A DNA stretch of 64,000 bases from Selaginella moellendorffii (lineage: Eukaryota > Streptophyta > Lycopodiopsida > Selaginellales > Selaginellaceae), in the NCBI RefSeq assembly GCF_000143415.4, contig NW_003314279.1:62001-126000 (forward strand), read 5' to 3'. Shown piece after piece: positions 55,766 through 64,000 of the stretch. The notes beneath the pieces are model-generated. The model was given only the letters and a program-made list of their open reading frames with translations, was not told the origin of the DNA and made no database searches. The number at the start of each line of letters is the position of its first letter. The first letter of the stretch is position 1. A program made the position numbers and the translations under genes.

Positions 55766-57185
55766 ATGGCCGGCTTCGTCGTCGAGTATGCGAAATCCGG
55801 TAGGTCGGCGTGCAAGCACTGCAAGCTCGAGCTCGCCAAGGGCGAGGTGAGAATCGGCATTGTGAGCAAGGGCGCCGGATTCGCCATGACCAAATGGTAA
55901 AGATTTTCCATTCCTTCATAGCAATTTCTTTTTTTTCTTCTTCTTGTGGAAGGCATCACTCCAAATGCGTTTTGGAGCTCCAAGCTCCTGTCGCGGACGT
56001 TCTCAAGGCCAAAGGCTTCGCTGCATTGAAAGTAATTTTTTTTATTGCAGAATGCGATGAGCCATGAGAACTTTTTGATTTGGCACAGGCTTCGGATCAA
56101 ACTATTTTGAAGGAGTTGCTACAGCGAGAAGCCGTGGAAGTGAGCCGTAAAAAGATTTGTCTCGAGAAGAAAGCTGTCGTGCCGAAGGAAACTCGACAGC
56201 TTTGGCATGCAAAGCTGTCCAGCTTTGAGCCATCTCAGTTCTCTACATGCTACAAGGTTTGTGTTTTGCATTTAACGCTTTTGATTATATTCATCTCTCA
56301 AGACGCATAGGATTCATCTCTGCCCATGGGGTGGAAGTCATTTTCCTCCATAATCGTGAACACTGTAAGGTTTCTCTTACGAGAACACACGGGATCAAGC
56401 TGAGACAGTACTTTTACTCGATTTGCAGCCAGATGATAGTGGAACTTTGTCAGAGAAGGTTGCAGCTTTCGACTTTGACGGTTGCCTTGTGAACACTGAC
56501 GTGAAAAGGTGACATAAATCGCAGCTAGAATCTTTCCTAATCGACTCTCTTTTGCAGAGTGGGTGCTCAAGCATGGTCCCTACTATACACTTCTATACCG
56601 CAAAAGCTACAAGCCTGCCACGAAGACGGGTATAAACTGGTGAAGTGCTTGCTGATTGCTTTCACTATGCGGCCTGTTGTCAAACTGTTCTTTTTATTGT
56701 CAGGTGGTGTTTACAAACGAGTCCAACATCGATAGGTGGACAAAGAGCCGGCAGAAGGCCATCGATTCGAAGCTGGGAAGGCTGAACGCCTTCATGGATC
56801 TTGTCAAGGTTCCGATACAGGTATTGTTGTTCCAAGGAAAAACCACGTTTTGACAGTGCTGCTCCCGTTTCTAGGTGGTCATTTCGTGTGGCTTGGACGG
56901 TGACCCGTGTAGAAAGCCTGCGCCTGGCATGTGGGAGTTTATGGAGCGGCACTTGAACGGCGACATCGCCATAGACAGGAGTATGTCTTTCTATGTTGGT
57001 GACGCGGCTGGAAGAGCAGGAGATCACAGTGATGCTGACATTGGATTTGCAAAGGTGAGAGATTGGCCATACATTCCAACTAATGCATTCCAGTCCTCCT
57101 TCCTTTTGCACAGGCAGTCGGGCTCAAGTTTTTCGTACCCGAAGATTATTTCGACGTAAAGCAAAAAACATCTTTGATCGATTGA
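55766..57185 (+). CDS. ZDP: ZDP, DNA 3'-phosphatase with PARP-type zinc finger
   Basis: ZDP removes 3'-phosphates at DNA breaks, in base-excision repair and active DNA demethylation. About nine exons from ATG 55766. The N-terminus is a PARP-type zinc finger: VEYAKSGRSACKHCKLELAK, then FAMTKWHHSKCV, with ligands C-x2-C…H-x2-C. The phosphatase domain shows KVAAFDFDGCLVNTDVKR (HAD nucleophile DFD), VVFTNESNIDRWTKSRQKA, RKPAPGMWEFMERHLNG and FYVGDAAGRAGDHSDADIGF, ending GLKFFVPEDYFDVK and TGA 57183-57185. These blocks match Arabidopsis ZDP one for one. Only one zinc finger is present, where the Arabidopsis protein has three. The FDFDGC variant is the plant form, not a defect. A broken copy of exon sequence from this gene recurs at 63.6 kb. 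Confidence 0.92.
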
Positions 57186-57769
57186 GTGAAAGGATTGTTC
57201 CAGTTACCTTGTCACAAGCTTTCGTAACGGTCATTGGACTTCAATCGCTTCGGTCGTACATTTCTAGGTTACAATGGTGCTTTTGTCAACGTTCATTTGT
57301 TCTTGGGTTTCTTCGTCAACCTTTACTGCGTCCTCGTACTTTATTTCTTCCCATGAACAGGAGAATCTCCACACCGACGCACAGTTCTCCAGCTCTGTGG
57401 CATCAAACTATACCATCAGCAATGCGATAGAGAGATGGTTTCTGAGGTGGCTCTTTATCATCGTCTTTGTCCTCGAACCTCCGAGCACCAGAAGTTGGTT
57501 TTCTACCTGAGGCTGCGTGAATGCAGTGAATTCACCAGTTCGAAGACCGTAGAAACGATCACCGTCCTGCTGGTTTGCACCGAGAGCACTGGATACGAAC
57601 AGAAAAAACCGGGATTTGAGGAAAATTCTAATCTTTTTGTTGTATCCACAAATCAGCCTGCGAACTGGTCAAGCATGGAAAACCATATCAGATATCTTTT
57701 TACCTGTTACGGGAAGCGTTAAAGGTGACGGATAATCCTGCTGTAACTTGCTCTAAAGCTGCAGCGGAG
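57186..57769. other. ZDP 3' flank, duplicated at 63.7 kb
   Basis: Sequence from about 57210 to 57500 recurs with small deletions at 63685-63976. From about 57612 the sequence begins to match a different block at about 60806. No separate gene is seen. Confidence 0.6.
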
Positions 57770-58440
57770 CTACAAACAGGTAAAAACACTAAATCTACAC
57801 TGTGCTAGACAAAAAACTTCAAGCCCAGTGGCAGCATTGCATAGATGAACTAGATGATCCTGTGTTATAGTTGCGAAAACATAAATTAACAGATCTACAA
57901 GCCTTAGTATAAAACAAGCCCTAGAGATTAACACGAAGAACTTGTGGCAACCATGTGAGGATACCGCAAAACTCGTACAGTCTCTCCTTCCGACACTGTC
58001 AATGACGAGACAAGTGGATCTACAATCAAGCCGATAACTTACATGCATCCACAAGCGTTATATCAAAAAATCGACCGCACAAAGAGAAGAACACGAAAAA
58101 AATATGGACTTACAGATCGAAAATCCTGAGCCTCTTGTCCTCGTTGCACGTCAGAAAGCACGAGCCATCAGGAGATCTGCAAGAGAATGCGTTAGAAATT
58201 GCGTAAAACAACGTAGAAATGCAATAGAAACTTCTTTCACTTGACACCCTTGAAAAAATTGTTGTTGCTGCCATCCAGCCGGAACTGGCGATGCAGATAG
58301 AGTCTGTGTGGCAGAGGATCGAAATGCCTGCGAGGGATCTCCCCTTGCCCCTTGCACTCCCGGGAATTGTGCTCCTCAAGGTCGAGAACTCTGGATCGCT
58401 CTCCTGTTGTAGCTGATCAAATTCTTTGTCCAAATTTTCA
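57770..58440 (-). pseudogene. WRAP53/TCAB1-like remnant, copy A, fused to zinc-finger debris
   Basis: On the minus strand broken exons of a WRAP53-type WD40 protein (a telomerase/Cajal-body RNP factor) appear in order. RHFDPLPHRLYLHRQFRLDG and NNNFFKGVK come first, then SPDGSCFLTCNEDKRLRIFD, then a damaged STCLVID piece, then YVFATITQDHLVHLCNAATG. The rest of the propeller is missing, and at least one stop and frameshifts occur. At about 58340-58410 the sequence passes straight into a degraded match to the last exon of the DnaJ-type zinc-finger gene found intact at 61.6-62.3 kb. It therefore cannot make a WRAP53 protein. Confidence 0.7.
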
Positions 58441-59344
58441 GGATTTAAAACTTTGGGCTGAAGCAATTTCATACTATTAATATATTAGCTTACAGTAATT
58501 GGTAATAAAAATGAAGTACAAATGTTGCGGCGGGAAATAATATCCTGCCACCACAAAATTCACTGCTTTGGAGCAAGGTGGGCAAATCTAAAACTACCCA
58601 ATTGATTCATTAGTTAACAAAACCAACTAGTTAAGGTAGAAGCCTTGATTCTATGCTGTGTTGCATAAAAAGAATCCCGCAAAAGAGGGGATGATGAAGT
58701 TTGTTTTGAGAGGAAAGGATGACTTGTGGCACTGTGTTTCCATTGACAGATTGCAAACCACTTTAGATCTGGTAGGATGACTTTGCCATGCTATTCAGCA
58801 ACAAATCCTTTCGCCAAGTGGAAATGTATCTTTTGCCCTCATACACTCTTGTAGGAAAGAGATTGAGAACACTCTTTCTTTTATTAGATTTGCAAAAAAC
58901 CATTGCTTTGCTGCTAATAGGCTGTGAGCCACTCTTCTTAGGAGGTCTCTTAATCTTCATAGAAGAACATTTTGAAGATTTGACTCTTTAAAAACACTTT
59001 TAGAATTAAAATGACTATCTTAAGGGTAGTTAAAAAACACTCTCTATTAAGTTTTACTTATCGAATGGTGCAATCTAATTAATCCTACATAGTTCGCTTC
59101 AGATCTACTAAAAAAATCTCTGCATATGCAACTTGAGTCAGAAAATCAACATTCTCTGTTTTTGACAATTGAAAAAAATTATATACCATTGATGATTTTT
59201 TAAAGTCCTTAACAAAAAAAAGTTTAACAAATGTTCCTTTTGACTTCAGTTTTTAGTACTATCCAATCATTACTATCATATTACATCATATTACTACATA
59301 TTACTCCTTCCCGTCATATTACTACTGCCCATATTACTCCTGCA
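58441..59344. other. AT-rich gap
   Basis: About 900 bp with unusually high AT content and a run of CATATTACT-like short repeats at 59270-59340 just before the next gene. GGCGGGAAA at 58530, an E2F-like word, is the only promoter element noted. No gene is seen. Confidence 0.5.
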
Positions 59345-60227
59345 ATGGGCAGCTTATTCTCTCGAAATTCATTTTCCCAGAGGAGGTGCTGCTGCATTCA
59401 GATCAACACAAAGCTCCCATCACACACAACACCACTCGACCAGCTACGCCTTCATCTTCCCAATGGACTACCCAAGCGCGAGCAGCTCGTGGGCATTGGA
59501 ATGGTGATCCTGCCCTGCGTCCGAGAGAGCCGCGCAAACATCGAAGTTACTCTGGAGGTCAGGAGCTTCTTCGTGAGCGTGGACGACGAGGATGTAATCA
59601 TGAGCGCCAGAGCTTTAGGATTCTATCCCTACCGCGTCAAACTCTGGATCGAGCCACAACATGGTGAAATGAAGAGCTCTGTCAACATTGTTACCTACAA
59701 TTTCCGTGATGGGGATGCCAATTCCAGCACGCACATCACGAGCAGCAATGGTGAGATTGGAGCTCAACTTAAATTATGGCCAGTGTCGCTCAGTTTAAAG
59801 AAGACGTGGGGGCGGTCAGTCCAAGAGCCCATGGAGTACGACTCAATCACCGTTGGAGTTCCAGGGAACACAGCAGAGCTCGAGTGGAAACTCCTTCGCT
59901 GGAATCACAATGGAATGAAGTATAATCCATCCAAACCATACTATAAGCTCAACTCTCTCAAGGTAAATCATTGCTTTTGTTTCCATCTAAAGGTGATTCA
60001 TACAGCCTCCGTTGCAAGGAGGACGAACAAGGATTAACGTGGAAAACTTTCCCATTGTTGTGTGGCATCTGCCGGCAAGCATGGCGTCCAAGTTTCCCCT
60101 CCGGTTCAAGCTGCGTTTGGAGGCCGAGATGCATCTCCTCTGGTACGCGAGAAGAAACTGGGTGTACCGCAAAGCCAATTGCACCAGCGAGAGAGTCGAG
60201 TTTTCTCACGAGTTTGTTGTCGAGTGA
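59345..60227 (+). CDS. Protein of unknown family, two exons
   Basis: Exons 59345-59962 and 60006-60227, joined in phase by a 43-bp GT-AG intron, give 279 residues. I do not recognise the family. The N-terminus GSLFSRNSFSQRRCCCIQIN is basic with three adjacent cysteines (possible lipidation). The body alternates strand-like segments: GIGMVILPCVRESRANIEVT, FYPYRVKLWIEPQHGEMKSS, AQLKLWPVSLSLKKTWG, TAELEWKLLRWNHNGMKYNP. The second exon reads GGRTRINVENFPIVVWHLPA, then FPLRFKLRLEAEMHLLWYAR and ERVEFSHEFVVE at the stop. This suggests a compact beta-rich soluble domain. It sits between two partly duplicated blocks and after an AT-rich gap, so it may be a recent insertion or a lineage-specific gene. 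No transmembrane helix is seen. Confidence 0.6.
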
Positions 60228-60879
60228 GAAGCCGGTCATATACCTGTTTGTCGAAATAAGTGGCCGCACTGCTGTAAACTGCCCTGTTCTTCGGGATCCG
60301 GTATTTGCTGAAGGTCACGGTGTCTTTGAAGGGATTTCCTCAGGTACCTATGAATATCTGGCAACGAATCTATCTATCTAATAGAGGAATCATAAGCGTT
60401 CAATCGTGCCACAACCATCTCGGTGCACCACAGCTCTTTTCCATGCTGCGAGAGATTTAACCAAGGGCTCCCTCGAGGAGAAATTTGTCCTGTGGAGATT
60501 TCTGCCGTACTTAGAGAACTGAACATGTTTGACTTAGCAGCTTATAGATAGACTCGAAGGGAAGCGAGGAACTATACTTGAGTGAGGCCTTCCTCGTGTC
60601 CTTGCAGCACATATAGAAGCTCCATGTTTGCCTTCGTTGTACACTGCTAAGGTTCAATCCTAAGAACCAGCCCCAAGAAGATTTTGTCTGATGTCCGCTA
60701 AAAGCTAGGCACGACACAATTCCTGCAAGAGCTACTTTTGTTACTCTAAGTCGAAAGACGATCACTCTTCTTTGGAACTCGTTGGCAGTGACGACCGGGG
60801 CATAAGAAATTCTAATCTTTTTGTTGTATCCACAAACAGCCTGCGAGCGCCAGGAATGGGCAACCATATCAGAAATCTT
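60228..60879. other. Gap between unknown gene and duplicated block B
   Basis: No gene recognised. From about 60806 the sequence matches 57612 onward (the two copies share GAAATTCTAATCTTTTTG-like words). Confidence 0.5.
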
Positions 60880-61500
60880 TTTACCTGTTACCCGCAGGAT
60901 TAACAATGCTGCTGTAACTTCAATTGTAAGCTCTGGATGATCCCGCGTTGCAGTCGCGAAAACACAAGTTGACAGATCTACAAGCAATCAAAGCCTTACT
61001 GAAATTCAAGCACAAGAGATTAAAATGAAGAACCTGTGGCAACCATGTGAGGACCAGCAAAAATCGTACACAGGCTCTCCTTCAATGACGAGACAAGTGG
61101 ATCTAAACTCAAGCTGATAACTTTCATGTTCCAGGAAAAAATCTACCGAGCAAGATCCTCGGCTTCCAGAGCGTTTGAAGGCCTGAAGCCACAAACGTTA
61201 CACCACGAAGAGAAGAACAAGGAAGAAAAACCACAAAACCTAGTGGACTTACAGATTGAAAATCCTGAGCCTCTTGTCCTCGTTGCACGTCAGAAAGCAC
61301 GAGCCATCCGGAGACCTGCAAGAGATAGAAATTGCATAGAACAAGCTATAGGCCCAGTGCATAGAAACGCAATGGAAACTTCTTTTCTTTTCTTTCTCAC
61401 CACTTGACACCCTTGAAGAAATTGTTGCCGCTGCCATCCAGCCGGAGCTGGCGATGCAAGTGATAGAGCCTCTGCGGCGGAGGATCGAAATGCACGCGAG
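60880..61500 (-). pseudogene. WRAP53/TCAB1-like remnant, copy B
   Basis: The same set of WRAP53-type exon pieces as at 57.8-58.4 kb, with different damage. HFDPPPQRLYHLHRQLRLDG then GNNFFKGVKW ends at a good donor; then SPDGSCFLTCNEDKRLRIFN, STCLVIEGEPVYDFCW and STCVFATATRDHP appear. The WDA-type strand after that is lost here but kept in copy A. No start codon or further WD repeats are found. Splice signals between the pieces survive, so the copy is not a retro-copy. It lies just downstream of the intact DnaJ-type zinc-finger gene on the same strand. Confidence 0.7.
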
Positions 61501-61569
61501 GGCACCACAGATACGAATGCGGCGCCGGCGCCAGGCTAAATTTTGGGCACACTATCAACACACTATCAA

Positions 61570-62292
61570 TCACACATCGATGATCTGGAGCTCCTTGCTG
61601 CTGCTCATGGACGATCCATCACAACTGGGGCACTGGATCTTCCCCTGCCCCTTGCACGCCCGGCATTTGGGCCCCGAATTCCGCTCCTTGAGGTCGGAGA
61701 ACTCGGATCGCTGGAGCCACCCCATGCTCCAAAGCTTGCGATCCTGGAAATTTGGGAGAAGATGAAAAAAAAAACCAAGAATTCGATGGAGAAATCCTAT
61801 TCTTACCCGGAGATTTTGCGCATTCACCCACAGCTGGGTGGTGGTGTCACAAGTGGCCACCATTTGGACGAACCATTCCTTGTCGCTCATCCGCTGCTTG
61901 GCTCGAGCTTCGTAGTGGCGCCATCCAAAAGTGCGCTCCATGGCTGTCCATTTGGATCCTGGAGACTCGAGACAAAGATTGGCAACAAGATCGATCACAC
62001 CCAATTCACTCACCGACAACGCGGGCCATGTCGACGGGATTTTTGCGGTGGTATCCTCCCAACGCGAGCGTGCCTCGGCCCTCGCATTGCTCGCATGCCA
62101 TCTCTCCATAGCCTACAAGTCTCGGTTTTGAAGGTGAACTGGCCGGAAATAATTCATACCTTTGCAACATCGGCAGGGGAGTGGAGGATACGCATCACTG
62201 AGCGGTTTCACAAATTGCGAGCAAGATTTTTGGTTGCTGCTGCTACAGGACCTGATAGGAACAAGCGACCAGCAGGACCTCAAGCTCTTCAT
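61570..62292 (-). CDS. DnaJ-type cysteine-rich zinc-finger protein
   Basis: Four exons from ATG 62292 to TGA 61570-61572, all joined in phase by 45-65-bp introns. The N-terminus KSLRSCWSLVPIRSCSSSNQ is basic and Ser-rich, consistent with organelle import. Two paired CxxCxGxG-type zinc motifs frame the protein: CRCCKGYGEMACEQCEGRGT near residues 40-60 and CRACKGQGKIQCPSCDG near the end. Between them lies a ~75-residue segment (KWTAMERTFGWRHYEARAKQ, WFVQMVATCDTTTQLWVNAQ, RDRKLWSMGWLQRSEFSDL). The Cys motifs match the DnaJ/Hsp40 central zinc domain found alone in plant plastid and mitochondrial assembly factors (BSD2, PSA2 and relatives), which act as redox or holdase chaperones. No J domain is present. 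Which relative it is remains unclear. Confidence 0.78.
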
Positions 62293-62474
62293 CAGAAGTC
62301 CTCTCTTTCACACGATATTTTTCTCTGTATTAGTTACTTATATGATATAATAGTGGCAAGATTGGAAGTGTTTTAGCGTGCTTACAGCTCTTACACCACA
62401 ATTCACACAACAGACCAGTACTAACACAATGTAACAAATGAGAGTGTCTTCCGAAAAACAACTATTTCATAAAA

Positions 62475-63571
62475 CTAGACGGTCATTGCCTGGAGGAGGG
62501 AATACACATTTGGGTACTGCTTCCGAGCAGGATCCCGAATACCATACTTAGGCTCGGCCTGGCATTCGTTTTCCAGTCCGCCGGGTTGTTCCTTGGCCTT
62601 TTTCAAGAGTTTCTGCTTCTCTTGGGGAAGGGTCTTAAGTTTCCCCTTGGAAGTTCATGGGTTTCTCGAGTTTGTGCACGGTTGTTCTTGAACTCTAGAC
62701 TGTGCCCTTCGCTTCTACATGTACTGCATGAAGATAGTTGGTGCAAAAAGATCCATGGCAAACATAGCCCTTGAGCACAGATGCGGGATCTCTAAGCTTC
62801 TCTACCTCCCCTGCGTACCTGTTCTTGGTGTAGTCTCGGATGCATTCAAAGGGCTCAGCTGTCCTGAAGTTAAGCAGGACCATTTCCCAGTCTCTCTTTT
62901 CGTCCAGGTACCTCTCCAGGCTTAGTTCTTCGGCTGCAGAGTCTTGTTCATCTCCCGTATCCAGGTTCTGGAAACGTCTCTTGTAGACGACTGGCGGTGT
63001 GATGCCTTCGATGTACTCTTTACAGGCCTTGTCTAGGAAGAACAGGTGCTTGTCAGCATAAAGAGTAACATCCGCTTCACGTTCAGGATGCTGTTGAAGC
63101 ATCTTGCCGAGGAGGGTCTCTTGCAGGTACTCGTCCTGCACATATAAGCAACGTATGGCAGGAGAACTGGGATGTCCTGCGCATCAACAGCTTCAGGCGA
63201 CAAGGCCTTAACGACAAAGTCAGAGTAGCGCTCGAGGGCAGTCATCGGAGTGCGTTCTGAACGATCCCGGCGCAATGCATCTAACTTCTCTTGGCACAGT
63301 AATGTAATCCCCGGCCGCTCTCCTGTCCAACAAGAATTCGGCAACGTCCGCGGGAGAAGAGATGTCTAGAATCGTCTCAATGACGTCTTCGTCAGCGTCG
63401 CAGAATGTAAAAATAAGAAACTCTCGATCCTGGCGTCGGAGATCCTGCTGAGCATCGAAGTGCCAGATGCAAATTATCCTCTCATGCTTAGATAAGCGGC
63501 AAATGAGCTCAATCGCAAGCGCGCGCAGGAGGTAGCTCTTGCTGCGTCTTCTTCCTGTTCGAAGGCAATCT
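62475..63571 (-). pseudogene. Frameshifted gene of unknown family, P-loop-like start
   Basis: Long coding stretches run on the minus strand in three successive frames. About 63555-63310 reads GRRRSKSYLLRALAIELICR then KHERIICIWHFDAQQDLRRQ; the SKS…LLRALAIEL part resembles a damaged Walker A loop. About 63310-63140 reads LCQEKLDALRRDRSERTPMT then FVVKALSPEAVDAQDIPVLL. About 63140-62690 reads DEYLQETLLGKMLQQHPERE, RRFQNLDTGDEQDSAAEELS and CIRDYTKNRYAGEVEKLRDP. A normal intron then leads to GKLKTLPQEKQKLLKKAKEQ and the stop at 62475-62477. The two frame changes (near 63310 and 63140) fall where no intron fits, so the copy looks dead unless they are sequencing errors. I do not recognise the family. 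Confidence 0.55.
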
Positions 63572-63585
63572 TCTTGAGGAGGGAA

Positions 63586-63976
63586 CCATACTGTTCTTTT
63601 TCTTGTCAGGTGGTGTTCACAAAGAGCCGGCAGAAGGCCATCGATTCGAAGCTGGGAAGGCTGAACGTGTCACAAGCTTTCGTAACGGTCATTGGACTTC
63701 AATCGCTTCGTTCTAGGTTACAATGGTGTTCATTTGTTCTTGGGTTTCTTCGTCAACCTTTACTGCGTCCTCGTACTTTATTTCTTCCCATGAACAGGAG
63801 AATCTCCACACCGACACACAGTTCTCCAGCTCTGTGGCATCAAACTATACCATCAGCAATGCGATAGATAGATGGTTTTGGAAGTAATTGCCTGTTAGAA
63901 TCTGCGGTGGCTCTTCGTCATCGTCTTTGTCCTCGCTAGTACTAAACCTCCGAGCGCCAGAAGTTGAAGCAGCCAG
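63586..63976 (+). pseudogene. Partial broken copy of ZDP 3' end
   Basis: The sequence repeats ZDP exon and 3' flank (56693-57500) with internal deletions. The exon start VVFT, then KSRQKAIDSKLGRLN, is kept. The block coding from the end of that exon to the ZDP stop is gone, and the copy rejoins at the 3' flank (GTCACAAGCTTTCGTAACGG). Further 9- and 12-bp deletions lie in the flank. The copy keeps the intron acceptor before the exon, so it came from genomic DNA. Confidence 0.85.
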
Positions 63977-64000
63977 GGGAAGTGTGGGATGGAAGGAAAA

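Noticed and set aside
57770-61500. A functional WRAP53/TCAB1 gene
   Set aside because: Only isolated exon pieces survive in both copies, with stops, lost exons and no downstream WD repeats.

Overview
The window looks like nuclear DNA of a land plant with a very compact genome. The best fit is a lycophyte, Selaginella (S. moellendorffii type). The reasons are: introns are almost all about 45-80 bp; there are five pentatricopeptide-repeat (PPR) genes, four complete and uninterrupted; intergenic gaps are short, sometimes 11-40 bp; and plant-specific genes (plastid phosphoglycerate kinase, GT37 fucosyltransferase, CLE peptide, AHK5-type hybrid kinase, phytolongin, TLP8-type tubby protein) sit beside DNAAF4, a flagellar dynein-assembly factor kept only in plants with swimming sperm. 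The organism name is an inference from gene content and gene architecture.

Layout. 1-0.5 kb: end of a PPR gene. 0.5-9 kb: a dense run with CDC6 (-), an unnamed conserved gene (+), an IQ-motif possible flagellar gene (-), a universal stress protein (+), a TMEM186/223-like mitochondrial membrane protein (-) and MCM10 (+). CDC6 and MCM10 both act in DNA replication initiation, and each has an E2F-type site just upstream. 9-16 kb: plastid PGK, a decayed leucine-rich-repeat gene, a PPR gene and VPS28. 16-23 kb: a GT37 fucosyltransferase convergent with DNAAF4, a large PPR gene, and a TDIF-like CLE peptide precursor. 25-31 kb: an AHK5-type hybrid histidine kinase and a PPR gene. 32-36 kb: a class VI receptor-like cytoplasmic kinase with a USP-like N-terminus, and a phytolongin. 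38-45 kb: a long CLU/REC (TSS-like) gene. 46-55 kb: a RING-H2 gene, a lipid-transfer protein, the longest PPR gene and a TLP8-type tubby protein. 55-64 kb: tRNA-Glu, the DNA 3'-phosphatase ZDP, and a region of partial duplications in which fragments of ZDP, a WRAP53/TCAB1-like gene and a DnaJ-type zinc-finger gene recur among intact copies, together with a protein I cannot name and a frameshifted gene.

How the genes relate. There are no operons. The genes are independent nuclear units, often sharing short divergent promoters (CDC6 with its neighbour, TMEM186-like with MCM10, VPS28 with the fucosyltransferase) or ending nose-to-nose. Functional themes are replication (CDC6, MCM10), genome maintenance (ZDP, WRAP53 remnants), organelle RNA processing (PPRs), plastid metabolism (PGK, REC/CLU), signalling (CLE, AHK5, RLCK) and sperm motility (DNAAF4 and possibly the IQ gene). 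Exon boundaries were set by hand from GT/AG signals, reading phase and remembered family sequences, so single-exon details can be off by a few bases. No transposon with coding capacity was recognised.
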